Shown here: piece by piece, positions 7,776-17,242 of the stretch
How positions within the stretch are numbered: the first letter of the stretch is position 1
How the letters are laid out: each line of letters opens with the position of its first letter
Assembly (NCBI RefSeq): GCF_018638295.1
Contig: NZ_JABTTS010000035.1
Span: forward strand, 1 to 57,873
Length of the DNA stretch: 57,873 nt
From: Streptomyces sp. CHD11
GTDB lineage: Bacteria > Actinomycetota > Actinomycetes > Streptomycetales > Streptomycetaceae
Direction: 5' to 3'
Notes under the pieces: model-generated
Told to the model about the DNA's origin: nothing
Seen by the model: only the letters and a program-made list of their open reading frames with translations
The model's database searches: none
Program-made: the position numbers and the translations under genes

Positions 7776-9988
7776 TTGTCGGCGTCGTCCTTCTTCTCGT
7801 CGGCGTCTTCGCCCTCGACCACGGGGATCAGGGAGAGCTTGCCGCGGGAGTCGATCTCGGCGATCTCGACCTGGACCTTCTGGCCCACGCCGAGGACGTC
7901 CTCGACGTTCTCCACGCGCTTGCCGCCGGCCAGCTTGCGGATCTGCGAGATGTGCAGCAGACCGTCCTTGCCGGGGAGCAGGGAGACGAACGCGCCGAAG
8001 GTGGTGGTCTTCACGACCGTACCCAGGTAGCGCTCGCCGACCTCGGGCATCGTCGGGTTGGCGATGCCGTTGATCGTGGTGCGGGCGGCCTCGGCGGAGG
8101 GGCCGTCGGCGGCACCGATGTAGATGGTGCCGTCGTCCTCGATCGTGATCTCGGCGCCGGTGTCCTCCTGGATCTGGTTGATCATCTTGCCCTTGGGGCC
8201 GATGACCTCGCCGATCTTGTCGACCGGGATCTTCACGGTGATGATCCGCGGCGCGTTCGGGGACATCTCGTCCGGCGTGTCGATCGCTTCCATCATCACG
8301 TCGAGGATGTGGAGGCGGGCGTCGCGGGCCTGCTTGAGGGCCGCGGCCAGCACGGAGGCCGGGATGCCATCCAGCTTGGTGTCGAGCTGGAGGGCGGTCA
8401 CGAACTCCTTGGTGCCGGCGACCTTGAAGTCCATGTCGCCGAAGGCGTCCTCCGCACCGAGGATGTCGGTGAGGGCGACGTAGTGCGTCTCGCCGTTGAT
8501 CTCCTGGGAGATCAGGCCCATGGCGATGCCGGCGACCGGGGCCTTGAGCGGCACACCGGCGTTCAGCAGCGACATGGTGGAGGCGCAGACCGAGCCCATG
8601 GACGTCGAGCCGTTGGAGCCGAGGGCCTCGGACACCTGGCGGATCGCGTAGGGGAAGTCCTCGCGGGCCGGCAGCACCGGCACGATGGCGCGCTCGGCGA
8701 GCGCGCCATGGCCGATCTCGCGGCGCTTGGGTGAGCCGACACGGCCGGTCTCGCCGACGGAGTACGGCGGGAAGTTGTAGTTGTGCATGTAGCGCTTGCG
8801 GGTCACCGGGGAAAGGGTGTCCAGCTGCTGCTCCATACGGAGCATGTTGAGGGTGGTGACGCCCAGGATCTGGGTCTCGCCACGCTCGAACAGCGCGGAG
8901 CCGTGCACCCGCGGGATCGCCTCCACCTCGGCGGCCAGGGTGCGGATGTCCGTGACACCGCGGCCGTCGATGCGCTTCTTCTCCTTGATGACGCGTTCGC
9001 GGACCAGGGACTTGGTCAGCGCCCGGTACGCGGCGGAGATCTCCTTCTCGCGGCCCTCGAACTCCGGGAGGAGCTTCTCGGCGGCGAGCGCCTTGACGCG
9101 GTCCAGCTCGGCCTCGCGCTCCTGCTTGCCGGCGATGGTGAGCGCCTGGCTCAGCTCGGGCTTGACGGCCCCGGTCAGCGCCTCGAGGACGTCGTCCTGG
9201 TAGTCCAGGAAGACCGGGAAGTCGCCGGTGGGCTTGGCGGCCTTGGCGGCGAGGTCGGCCTGGGCGCGGCAGAGCACCTTGATGAAGGGCTTCGCGGCGT
9301 CCAGACCGGCGGCGACGACCTCCTCGGTCGGCGCCTCGGCGCCGCCCTCGACCAGCTTGATGGTCTTCTCGGTGGCCTCGGCCTCGACCATCATGATCGC
9401 GACGTCGCCGTCCTCCAGGACGCGGCCCGCGACGACCATGTCGAAGACGGCGTCCTCGAGCTCGGTGTGCGTCGGGAAGGCCACCCACTGGCCGCGGATC
9501 AGCGCGACGCGGACGCCGCCGATCGGGCCGGAGAAGGGCAGACCGGCCAGCTGCGTGGACGCGGAGGCGGCGTTGATCGCCACGACGTCGTACAGGTGGT
9601 CCGGGTTGAGCGCCATGATCGTGGCGACGACCTGGATCTCGTTGCGCAGGCCCTTCTTGAAGGACGGGCGCAGCGGGCGGTCGATCAGGCGGCAGGTGAG
9701 GATGGCGTCCTCGGAGGGCCGGCCCTCACGCCGGAAGAAGGATCCGGGGATCCGGCCCGCGGCGTACATCCGCTCCTCGACGTCCACCGTGAGGGGGAAG
9801 AAGTCGAGCTGGTCCTTGGGGTTCTTGGAAGCCGTGGTGGCCGACAGCACCATGGTGTCGTCGTCCAGGTAGGCCACGGCGGAGCCGGCGGCCTGACGGG
9901 CCAGACGGCCCGTCTCGAAGCGGATGGTGCGGGTGCCGAAGGAGCCGTTGTCGATGACGGCCTCGGCGTAGTGGGTCTCGTTCTCCAC
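7772..9988 (-). CDS. pnp: Polyribonucleotide nucleotidyltransferase (PNPase / guanosine pentaphosphate synthetase I)
   Basis: 738 residues. Phosphorolytic 3'-5' exoribonuclease and RNA 3'-tailing polymerase, a core enzyme of Streptomyces RNA decay, where it has been called GpsI. Two RNase PH cores are visible (start NETHYAEAVIDNGSFGTRTI; second core around RRREIGHGALAERA). A KH domain follows (VDKIGEVIGPKGKMINQIQ) and an S1 domain (GERYLGTVVKTTTFGAFVSL), then an acidic tail. I chose the GTG at 9988, with GGAG 9 bases upstream. The gene lies 361 bp after rpsO and overlaps the peptidase gene by 4 bases. The spacer hairpin described separately probably governs rpsO-pnp readthrough. Confidence 0.97.
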   Translation of the reverse strand: MENETHYAEAVIDNGSFGTRTIRFETGRLARQAAGSAVAYLDDDTMVLSATTASKNPKDQLDFFPLTVDVEERMYAAGRIPGSFFRREGRPSEDAILTCRLIDRPLRPSFKKGLRNEIQVVATIMALNPDHLYDVVAINAASASTQLAGLPFSGPIGGVRVALIRGQWVAFPTHTELEDAVFDMVVAGRVLEDGDVAIMMVEAEATEKTIKLVEGGAEAPTEEVVAAGLDAAKPFIKVLCRAQADLAAKAAKPTGDFPVFLDYQDDVLEALTGAVKPELSQALTIAGKQEREAELDRVKALAAEKLLPEFEGREKEISAAYRALTKSLVRERVIKEKKRIDGRGVTDIRTLAAEVEAIPRVHGSALFERGETQILGVTTLNMLRMEQQLDTLSPVTRKRYMHNYNFPPYSVGETGRVGSPKRREIGHGALAERAIVPVLPAREDFPYAIRQVSEALGSNGSTSMGSVCASTMSLLNAGVPLKAPVAGIAMGLISQEINGETHYVALTDILGAEDAFGDMDFKVAGTKEFVTALQLDTKLDGIPASVLAAALKQARDARLHILDVMMEAIDTPDEMSPNAPRIITVKIPVDKIGEVIGPKGKMINQIQEDTGAEITIEDDGTIYIGAADGPSAEAARTTINGIANPTMPEVGERYLGTVVKTTTFGAFVSLLPGKDGLLHISQIRKLAGGKRVENVEDVLGVGQKVQVEIAEIDSRGKLSLIPVVEGEDADEKKDDADK

Positions 9989-10349
9989 CAGTGTTTTCTC
10001 CGTTACTTGTCGTCTTTCGTCCCGCCTCGCCCGTGTGGCGGGGGGACGGTGGCGGAGAAGCGCTCCACTGGATGCGGGCCGGTCTTCGATCGAAGCACCC
10101 GGATTCACTCTTCCGGGGGCCACTACCGAGGACCGGCGGCGGCGAGGTGCGCTTCTCCTCGTACGTCGTGACGTCCGATGACGTCGGTCCGTGGTGCCCG
10201 TGGGGCCGCATACCCGATGCGGCCTCGGTCATCACGGTCGGTCGTGTCTCCTGCGTTGTGCTACCACACTACAAAGGTGCGGTGACAGTCCGCACGTACA
10301 GCAAAGGAGCGGTCCCCTTGTCCCAGGGAACCGCTCCCTTCACGGCGTC
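9989..10349 (-). promoter_or_regulatory. rpsO-pnp intergenic regulatory region with hairpins
   Basis: 361 bp without a gene. It contains a strong hairpin (GGAGCGGT 10306-10313 with ACCGCTCC 10330-10337) just after the rpsO stop. Next come a 6-bp inverted repeat GTGCGG/CCGCAC (10277-10282 and 10290-10295) and a 12-base perfect palindrome CTTCGATCGAAG (10084-10095). In Streptomyces the rpsO-pnp spacer is known to hold an RNase III-processed stem-loop and a pnp promoter; the first hairpin is in the right place for this. I could not place the promoter with confidence. Confidence 0.6.
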
Positions 10350-10637
10350 CTACTTGGCGCCCGCCGCACCGCGGCGGATGCCGAGGCGGTCGACCAGCGC
10401 ACGGAAGCGCTGGATGTCCTTCTTGGCGAGGTACTGCAGCAGCCGGCGGCGCTGACCGACCAGGATCAGCAGACCACGGCGGGAGTGGTGGTCGTGCTTG
10501 TGGGTCTTGAGGTGCTCCGTCAGGTCGGAGATCCGACGGGACAGCAGCGCGACCTGGACCTCGGGGGAGCCGGTGTCACCCTCCTTGGTACCGAACTCCG
10601 ACACGATCTGCTTCTTCACTGCGGCGTCGAGCGACAC
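10350..10637 (-). CDS. rpsO: 30S ribosomal protein S15
   Basis: 95-residue S15 of the small ribosomal subunit. It is recognisable end to end: MSLDAAVKKQIVSEFG, then TGSPEVQVALLSRRI, HKHDHHSRRGLLILVGQRRRLL (H-D-x-H-S-R-R-G block) and FRALVDRLGIRR. It starts at GTG 10637 with GAGGAG about 5 bases upstream. It is the first gene of the rpsO-pnp unit, and the hairpin about 12 bp past its stop probably acts as a partial terminator or processing site. The 10638-10857 upstream region is the divergent promoter space with the DUF397 gene. Confidence 0.98.
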   Translation of the reverse strand: MSLDAAVKKQIVSEFGTKEGDTGSPEVQVALLSRRISDLTEHLKTHKHDHHSRRGLLILVGQRRRLLQYLAKKDIQRFRALVDRLGIRRGAAGAK

Positions 10638-10857
10638 GCGTACTCCTCATAGTCTGTGGTGGCCACCGAGTGCCCCCGGTCTGCGTCTCGGGGGGTCTTC
10701 CATGACTCGGAAGGCGGGGATCCGCTGGGCGCGGCCTCCAGGGCGAGAAGTCGCTCCGGGGGTGCGTACACATACGGCCGTCAGCCAGGTTACCAGGCGG
10801 CAGCGGGGGTTCCCGCCCCGGTCCGCGGAACCACCCAGGTCGGGCGGTCGACGCCAC

Positions 10858-10863
10858 TAGAGT
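10858..10863 (+). promoter_or_regulatory. candidate -10 box of the DUF397 gene
   Basis: TAGAGT, 43 bases before the ATG at 10907. Good -10 sequence; no clear -35. Confidence 0.35.
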
Positions 10864-10906
10864 GACGCCCGCAATCGTTCGCACGTAGGGAAGGGGTCGC
10901 TGCGGC

Positions 10907-11188
10907 ATGGCGGAGACGGCTGAGGAGATCAAGGCACGCAAGGAGCGGGAGAAGGACGAGCTCTACGCCCTCGATATCTCCGGCGTCGAGTGGCACAGCG
11001 CGCCGGGCACCGAGGAGCACGAGGAGCGGGTCGAGATCGCGTACCTGCCCGGTGGCGCCGTGGCCATGCGCTCCTCCCTCGACCCGGAGACGGTCCTGCG
11101 GTACACGGAGGCGGAGTGGCGGGCCTTCGTGCTGGGCGCGCGGGACGGGGAGTTCGACCTGGAGCCGGCGGGCCCCGAGGCGGGCTGA
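10907..11188 (+). CDS. DUF397-family small protein
   Basis: 93 residues: a charged helical start (AETAEEIKARKEREKDELYAL) followed by the DUF397 pattern, with tryptophan/serine (GVEWHSAPG), an EERVEIAYL strand, VAMRSSLDP, and the closing YTEAEWRAFVLGARDGEFDL. DUF397 proteins are small, abundant in Streptomyces and often sit beside XRE-type regulators. No such regulator is adjacent here. Start at ATG 10907 with AAGGGG 11 bases upstream. It lies at the border of the ESX locus and is convergent with eccD. Its role is unknown. Confidence 0.82.
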   Translation: MAETAEEIKARKEREKDELYALDISGVEWHSAPGTEEHEERVEIAYLPGGAVAMRSSLDPETVLRYTEAEWRAFVLGARDGEFDLEPAGPEAG

Positions 11189-11229
11189 CCGCCCCGTACG
11201 CGTCCGGGAGAGTGCGCGAGCGCGGTTGC

Positions 11230-11332
11230 GCCCTCCCCGGGCCGCGTGTGTCACCGGCCCGGGGTGCGTGCGCCCTGCCTGGGCCGCGCGTGTGTCACGC
11301 GAGCGCTCTGCACCTCCCTGGGCCGTGCGTCA
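11230..11332. repeat. three degenerate tandem copies between the DUF397 gene and eccD
   Basis: A motif of about 25 bases, in essence CCCTgCCtGGGCCGcGtGTGTCAC, occurs at 11230-11253, 11272-11298 and, more degenerate, 11312-11332, with a period near 41 bp. The last copy runs into the eccD stop codon. The region lies between convergent genes, so it may also serve as terminator sequence. Confidence 0.5.
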
Positions 11333-12829
11333 GCCGGTCATCGACCGCACCGACGCGTACACGTCGAAGACGGCGAGCGCCAGCGGCACCAGCGTCAGCA
11401 GGACGAAGCCCTCGGCGATCTCCAGGAAGCGCCCCCAGAAGGGCGTGAGTCCGCTGCGGGACGCCATCAGCCCGATGGCGGTGATGAGCGCGGCCGCCGC
11501 GGCGATGGCTGCGACCAGCCAGACCGTGCGGATGTCGAGGTCGGTGCGGTTCCCCGTCAGGGCATCGCGGATCAGGGCGTTCGGCGGGTTGAGCGCCAGG
11601 CCGACGCCGAGCGCGACCAGGGATCCGAGACCGGCGGCCAGGACGGCGGCGACCTGTGCGGTGTAGCGGAACAGCTGCGCGCGCATCAGCAGGGCGATGC
11701 CGGTGGCCAGGGCGAGCAGCTGCGCCCAGAGGTCGTCGGAGAAACCCAGCACCAGGGCCGCGCCGACCGCGAGCAGTGAGCAGCCTCCGACCAGGCCGAC
11801 GAGGAGTTCGTGGCCGCGCCGGGCCTGGGCCCCGATCCGTCCGGCGTCCACCGGCTCATGCGGTTCGGGGTCTGCGGCGTAGACACTGCGCGGGGCGGCG
11901 TCCGGCGCCTCGAAGCCGATGGGCAGACGGGCGAAGCGCAGGGACATGCCCGGCAGGAAGGCCAGGGCGCCGATGGCGACGGGGGCGCACAGGGCGGCGA
12001 TCTCGGCCGGGGACCAGTTCTTCAGCAGCGCCGCGAAAACGGTGATCATGGCAAGGCCCGAGGCGACCGCGAAGGCGACGAACGGGCCGTCGCCGCGGGG
12101 CGAGCACAGGGCGAGGATCACCGAGGCCACCAGCACCGCCGCGCAGGCGAGCAGGAACTGCAGTTTCCCGATGCCCTGCCCGTCGGAGAGGGACAGCAGG
12201 CCGGAGCCGGCCACGCCCACGTTGGGCAGTGCGCCGAGGCCGAGCGCGATGGCCGAGGCCCGGTCGTCGTAGACGCGGGCGCGGACGCAGGCGAGGGTGA
12301 CGAGGAGCACTCCGGCGACGCCGGCGAGGATGCCGGGGAGGCTGTGCATGTCGTGGAGCGGGTCGGCGGTCCAGACGACGAAGGCGAGCAGGGCGAGCAG
12401 CAGACCGCCGCCGGCCAGGCCCGCCGCGCGGGTGAGATCGCCGCGCCACAGCGAGCGGTCCCGGGTCACCGCGGAGGCGACCGCTTCGGAGACGTCGTCG
12501 AAGACAGCCGGCGGCAGCGACTCGGCGAAGGGGCGCAGGGTGAGGAGTTCGCCGTCGAGAATGCGCTGCGCGGTGAAGGAGCGGGAGCTGTCGAGGACCG
12601 TGCCGTCACGTCGGACCAGGTGGTAGCCGACCGGGGCGCCTTCGGCGGGGGTCTGCCGGGAGAGCCTGAGGATCTCGGGATAGATGTCGGCGACCGGTAC
12701 GTCGTCGGGGAGGGCCACGTCGATCCGGCTGTCGGGCGCGACGATGGTGACCCGGCAGAAGCCGAGCCCCGTCACCGTCCCGGGGAGGGCTCCCCGGCCG
12801 GACTCGCTGGTGCCGGTGGCGGCCGTCAT
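11330..12829 (-). CDS. eccD: ESX/type VII secretion integral membrane protein EccD
   Basis: 499-residue EccD, the polytopic membrane channel-ring component of the ESX translocon. A soluble N-terminal domain of about 110 residues with ubiquitin-like character (FCRVTIVAPDSRIDVALPDD...) is followed by about eleven hydrophobic helices (from GGGLLLALLAFVVW near residue 130 to LLTLVPLALAVFDVY at the end). This is the family architecture. I use the ATG at 12829. A GTG 6 bases upstream is equally possible: GGGGGAG is 6 bases from the GTG and 12 from the ATG. It is divergent from eccC with a 326-bp shared control region. Confidence 0.93.
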   Translation of the reverse strand: MTAATGTSESGRGALPGTVTGLGFCRVTIVAPDSRIDVALPDDVPVADIYPEILRLSRQTPAEGAPVGYHLVRRDGTVLDSSRSFTAQRILDGELLTLRPFAESLPPAVFDDVSEAVASAVTRDRSLWRGDLTRAAGLAGGGLLLALLAFVVWTADPLHDMHSLPGILAGVAGVLLVTLACVRARVYDDRASAIALGLGALPNVGVAGSGLLSLSDGQGIGKLQFLLACAAVLVASVILALCSPRGDGPFVAFAVASGLAMITVFAALLKNWSPAEIAALCAPVAIGALAFLPGMSLRFARLPIGFEAPDAAPRSVYAADPEPHEPVDAGRIGAQARRGHELLVGLVGGCSLLAVGAALVLGFSDDLWAQLLALATGIALLMRAQLFRYTAQVAAVLAAGLGSLVALGVGLALNPPNALIRDALTGNRTDLDIRTVWLVAAIAAAAALITAIGLMASRSGLTPFWGRFLEIAEGFVLLTLVPLALAVFDVYASVRSMTG

Positions 12830-12835
12830 GCTCAC

Positions 12836-13161
12836 CTGCTGCTCCCCCTCGATACTGCTGCGGTGTGTGCGGTGTGTGCGGCGTGAAGAACCTGCGTGCC
12901 TTTCCCGGCGCATGGGGCAGGTCCCGTGGTGCGGGGCGGACGGGAGACCGTCCGCGCCGGGCACGGCGCCTGCGCGCCGCACCACATCCCACGCAATGTC
13001 CTGTACGTCCGCCGGGCCTCGCGTGTGCTCACGCGAACATCCGGCACCCTACCGCCCGCCGGTGGGTGAGGGGATCAGTAGGATCACGCGGCGGCCCTCG
13101 TCCGCCTGAGACGGGGTGGTGGACGGCAAACCCAGTGGGCCGGCAAGGGAATTGGTGAGCA
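12836..13161. promoter_or_regulatory. divergent eccD/eccC control region
   Basis: 326 bp without a gene. Two opposed -10-like hexamers lie 27 bases apart: TAGGGT on the minus strand (13046-13051) facing eccD and TAGGAT on the plus strand (13079-13084), about 78 bases before the eccC GTG. Neither has a clear -35. A short direct repeat, GCGGTGTGT twice, lies at about 12863-12881. No operator was recognised. Confidence 0.35.
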
Positions 13162-16100
13162 GTGAGCCAGATCGTCGTGAAGCGCCCGCCACGAGCGCTG
13201 CCGCCGGAGGTGCCCGCGGGCGAGGTGATGGTCCAGCCTCCGCCGGAGCTGCCGCGCAATCAGCACGAGAGCGTGCTGATGCAGTTGTTGCCGACGCTGG
13301 GTATGGGCGGCTCGGTCGTCTTCTTCTTCACCAGCGGGCAACCGTTCATGCGGATCATGGGCATGGTGATGATCGCGTCGACGATCGCCATGTCGATCGC
13401 CATGGTGGTCCGCTTCCGCCGGGGTTCCCAGGGGCAGATCGCCGATCTGCGCCGCGACTACCTGGGTTATCTGTCGCAGACCCGCCGGGTCACCCAGGAG
13501 ACCGCGAGGGCGCAGCGCGACGCCCAGTACTACCTTCACCCCTCCCCCGAGCAGTTGTGGGCGCTGGTCGCCGAGGGCAGCCGGGTGTGGGAGCGGCGGC
13601 CGGGCGACGAGGACTTCGCCCAGGTGCGCATCGGCCTCGGCCCCCAGCCGCTGGCCACCCCGCTGGTCTCCCCCGAGACGGGCCCGGTCGATCAGCTGGA
13701 GCCACTGACGGCGGGCTTGATGCAGCGGTTCGTATCGGTCCACGGCACCCTGGACGATCTGCCGATGGCGGTCTCCCTGCGCGCCTTCTACCGCGTCACG
13801 CTCGGCGGCGAGCCGGAGTCCGTACGGTCCTCCGTCCGGGCGTTGACGGGTTCGCTGGCCTCGCTGCACTCCCCCGAGGACCTGATCGTCGCGGTCGTGG
13901 CCGGCCGGGAGGAACTGCCGCACTGGGAGTGGGCCAAGTGGCTGCCGCACGTCCAGCTGTCCGGTGTCGCGGACGGTGCCGGCTCGCGTCGTCTGATCGG
14001 CGGTGACCCCCGTGAGGTGGAGGACCTGCTGGCTTCGCGGCTGGCCGGACGCCCGCGGTTCCATCCGAACGCCGCGCCGCTGCCGGACACCCCGCACATC
14101 GTCGTCGTCCTCGACGGCGTGTCCCTGCCGCCGGAGTCCATGCTGGCGGGCCCCGAGGGCCTGCAGGGCGTGACGGTCGTCGAGGTGGCCGGGCGGGAGA
14201 CCTCGGGTCTGCACGGCGACCTGTCCGTCATGGTGGAACCGCGTGCGCTGCGTCTGGAGTCGGCGCACGGCGCGGTCTACGAGGGAACGCCCGATGTGCT
14301 GTCGCAGGAGTCCGCGGAGGCGCTGGCCCGGCAACTGGCGCCGCTGCGGATGGCCTCGGGCGGGGACGACGACGAACCGCTGCTGGCCAACCTGGAGTTC
14401 ACGGATCTGCTGAACCTGGGCGACGCCGCGTCCGTCGACACCCGGCGCACCTGGCGGCCGCGGTCGCAGGCGGAACGGCTGCGGGTGCCGATCGGCGTCG
14501 GTGAGGACGGCCGGCCGGTCATGCTCGACATCAAGGAGGCGGCCCAGGAGGGCATGGGCCCGCACGGCCTGTGCGTCGGCGCCACGGGTTCCGGCAAGTC
14601 GGAACTGCTGCGCACCCTGGTGCTCGGTCTCGCGGTCACCCACTCCTCCGAGACCCTGAACTTCGTCCTGGCGGACTTCAAGGGCGGTGCCACCTTCGCC
14701 GGTATGGCCCAGATGCCGCACGTGGCGGCCGTCATCACCAACCTGGCGGACGACCTGACCCTCGTCGACCGCATGGGCGACTCCATCCGCGGAGAACTCA
14801 ACCGCCGCCAGGAGATGCTGCGCGACGCGGGCAACTACGCCAACATCCACGACTACGAGAAGGCCCGGGCGGCGGGCGCGCCGCTCCAGCCCATCCCCTC
14901 GCTGCTGCTGGTCATCGACGAGTTCAGCGAACTGCTGACGGCCAAGCCGGACTTCATCGACATGTTCGTACAGATCGGCCGTATCGGCCGGTCACTGGGC
15001 GTGCACCTGTTGCTGGCCTCGCAGCGACTGGAGGAGGGGCGGCTGCGCGGCCTGGAGACCTACCTGTCGTACCGCATCGGCCTTCGCACCTTCTCCGCCG
15101 CCGAGTCGCGGGCGGCGCTGGGCGTGCCGGACGCGTACGAGCTGCCGAACGTACCGGGTTCGGGAATCCTCAAGTTCGGCACGGACGAGATGCTCCGGTT
15201 CAAGGCGGCGTACGTCTCGGGTGTCTACCGGTCCGGGGGGCAGCGGGACACGGCGCTGGGCGGCCCGCTGCCGGTGGACCGGCGGCCGGTGCTGTTCACC
15301 GCGGCCGAGGTGCCCGTGCGGTACGTTCCGGTGCCGCGGCAGGGCACGGGCCCGGCGAGCGGCGCCGGCGAGGTGGACGACGCGCTGGCGGACACCGTGC
15401 TCGACGTGGTCGTACGCCGGCTGGAAGCCCAGGGTCCGGCGGCCCACCAGGTGTGGCTGCCGCCCCTGGACAGCCCGCCGTCGCTGGACGGACTGCTGCC
15501 CGGTCTCGCGGCGGTGGAGGGCCGGGGTCTCACCCAGCCGGGCTTCGAGGGTGCCGGGCGGCTGGTGGTCCCGGTCGGTCTCGTCGACAAGCCGTACGAG
15601 CAGCGCCGTGACCCGCTGTGGGTGGACTTCTCGGGTGCGGCGGGGCACATGCAGGTCCTCGGCGGTCCGCAGTCCGGCAAGTCCACGCTGCTGCGCTCGC
15701 TGATCTGTTCCTTCGCCCTCACCCACACGCCGCAGGAAGTGCAGTTCTACGGACTGGACTTCGGTGGCGGTGGCATGTCCTCGGTGGCCGGGCTGCCGCA
15801 TGTCGGCGGCGTCGCCTCCCGCCTGGATCCGGAGAAGGTGCGGCGTACGGTGGCGGAGGTCTACGGGGTCCTGGCCCGCCGCGAGGAGTACTTCCGGGCC
15901 TCGGGCATCTCCTCCATCGCCGAGTTCCGCACCCGCCGTGCCCGCGGCGACATCCCGGTCACCGACCAGCCGTGGGGCGACGTCTTCCTGGTGATCGACG
16001 GCTGGGCCAACTTCCGCGCCGACTACGAGGCGCTCGACCAGGTGGTCACGGACATCGCCGCGCGCGGTCTGGGGTACGGAATCCACCTGGTCCTCTCGGC

Positions 16101-17139
16101 CTCCCGTTCGATGGAGGTGCGGTCCGCGCTCAAGGACAACCTGCTGAACCGGCTGGAGCTGCGGCTCGGCGACACCATGGACTCCGAGCTGGACCGGAAG
16201 GTGGCGGCGAACGTGCCCACCGGCGTGCCCGGCCGGGGTCTGTCACCGCAGAAGCTGCACTTCATGGCGGCGGTGCCCCGGATCGACGGACTGACCTCGG
16301 ACACCGACCTCGCGGACGCGACGGCCGCGCTGGCCGCCGAGGTGTCCCGGCACTGGCAGTCTCCGGGTGCGCCGGACGTCCGCCTGCTGCCGCGCGAGTT
16401 CCCGGCGGAGCAACTGCCTCCGGGGGACCGTTTCCCGCGGCGCGGTATCGCCTTCGGGCTCGACGAGAACAACCTCGAGCCCGTCTTCGTCGACTTCGAC
16501 CAGGACCCGTTCTTCCTCGTCTTCGGCGAGAGCGAGTCCGGCAAGTCGAACCTGCTGCGCCTGCTGATCCGGCAGTTGACCGCACGGTACCCGGGTGAGG
16601 ACTGCAAGCTGTTCGTGGTGGACAACCGGCGCTCCCTGCTGGGCGTCACCCCGGACAGCCACCTCGCCGAGTACATCCCCATGTCCAACGACATGGACCA
16701 CCACATGGCGGCCCTGGCCGACCTGATGAAGCGGCGGACCCCGACCGCCGAGGTGACCGCCCAGCAGTTGCGCGACCGGAGCTGGTGGCAGGGCCCGATG
16801 GTGTACGTGGTGATCGACGACTACGACCTCGTCGCCACATCGAGCGGCAACCCGCTGAGCGGCCTGACCGAGTTGCTGCCGTTCGCCCGCGATGTGGGGG
16901 TGCGGTTCGTCATCGCGCGCTCCACGGCGGGCGCGAGCCGTGCCTCGTACGAGTCGTTCATGCAGCGCATCAAGGAGCTGGGCGCCCAGGGCGTCGTGCT
17001 GGCGGGCGACCCGGCCGAGGGCGATGTGCTGGGCGGGGTGCGCCCGCGGCCGATGCCTGCCGGGCGGGGCGTGTTCGTGTCCCGGCGGCGGGGGCGGCCG
17101 TTGGTGCAGACGGGACTCGTGCCGGAGGAGGAGTGGTGA
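13162..17139 (+). CDS. eccC: ESX/type VII secretion ATPase EccC (fused Ca-Cb)
   Basis: 1325-residue FtsK/SpoIIIE-type motor of the ESX system, which recognises substrates and drives export. Two membrane helices lie at about residues 40-80, then a linker/DUF domain, then three ATPase domains. Domain 1: Walker A GATGSGKS (473-480), Walker B VIDEF with E587. Domain 2: GGPQSGKST (834-842), Walker B VIDGW. Domain 3: GESESGKSN (1122-1130), Walker B VIDDY. Only domain 1 keeps the catalytic Asp-Glu pair; domains 2 and 3 have Gly947 and Asp1220 in the glutamate position, in line with published EccC work in which the later domains are degenerate. GTG start with AAGGGAA about 10 bases upstream. Followed 103 bp later by the first accessory cassette. 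Confidence 0.97.
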   Translation: MSQIVVKRPPRALPPEVPAGEVMVQPPPELPRNQHESVLMQLLPTLGMGGSVVFFFTSGQPFMRIMGMVMIASTIAMSIAMVVRFRRGSQGQIADLRRDYLGYLSQTRRVTQETARAQRDAQYYLHPSPEQLWALVAEGSRVWERRPGDEDFAQVRIGLGPQPLATPLVSPETGPVDQLEPLTAGLMQRFVSVHGTLDDLPMAVSLRAFYRVTLGGEPESVRSSVRALTGSLASLHSPEDLIVAVVAGREELPHWEWAKWLPHVQLSGVADGAGSRRLIGGDPREVEDLLASRLAGRPRFHPNAAPLPDTPHIVVVLDGVSLPPESMLAGPEGLQGVTVVEVAGRETSGLHGDLSVMVEPRALRLESAHGAVYEGTPDVLSQESAEALARQLAPLRMASGGDDDEPLLANLEFTDLLNLGDAASVDTRRTWRPRSQAERLRVPIGVGEDGRPVMLDIKEAAQEGMGPHGLCVGATGSGKSELLRTLVLGLAVTHSSETLNFVLADFKGGATFAGMAQMPHVAAVITNLADDLTLVDRMGDSIRGELNRRQEMLRDAGNYANIHDYEKARAAGAPLQPIPSLLLVIDEFSELLTAKPDFIDMFVQIGRIGRSLGVHLLLASQRLEEGRLRGLETYLSYRIGLRTFSAAESRAALGVPDAYELPNVPGSGILKFGTDEMLRFKAAYVSGVYRSGGQRDTALGGPLPVDRRPVLFTAAEVPVRYVPVPRQGTGPASGAGEVDDALADTVLDVVVRRLEAQGPAAHQVWLPPLDSPPSLDGLLPGLAAVEGRGLTQPGFEGAGRLVVPVGLVDKPYEQRRDPLWVDFSGAAGHMQVLGGPQSGKSTLLRSLICSFALTHTPQEVQFYGLDFGGGGMSSVAGLPHVGGVASRLDPEKVRRTVAEVYGVLARREEYFRASGISSIAEFRTRRARGDIPVTDQPWGDVFLVIDGWANFRADYEALDQVVTDIAARGLGYGIHLVLSASRSMEVRSALKDNLLNRLELRLGDTMDSELDRKVAANVPTGVPGRGLSPQKLHFMAAVPRIDGLTSDTDLADATAALAAEVSRHWQSPGAPDVRLLPREFPAEQLPPGDRFPRRGIAFGLDENNLEPVFVDFDQDPFFLVFGESESGKSNLLRLLIRQLTARYPGEDCKLFVVDNRRSLLGVTPDSHLAEYIPMSNDMDHHMAALADLMKRRTPTAEVTAQQLRDRSWWQGPMVYVVIDDYDLVATSSGNPLSGLTELLPFARDVGVRFVIARSTAGASRASYESFMQRIKELGAQGVVLAGDPAEGDVLGGVRPRPMPAGRGVFVSRRRGRPLVQTGLVPEEEW

Positions 17140-17242
17140 CGGTTCGCCGGTCTGCCGCTCCTGCAGGTTCTGTGGCCGCCTCCGGCACGGAAGAATCCGG
17201 TACGACCACAGTCGGCTGACAGCAGCGAAGGGGAGCGACGCC

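Noticed and set aside
6396..9488. Apparent 1030-residue fusion protein containing the M16 peptidase
   Set aside because: The upstream two thirds are an out-of-frame reading of pnp; the coupled GTG at 7775 gives a normal-length peptidase.
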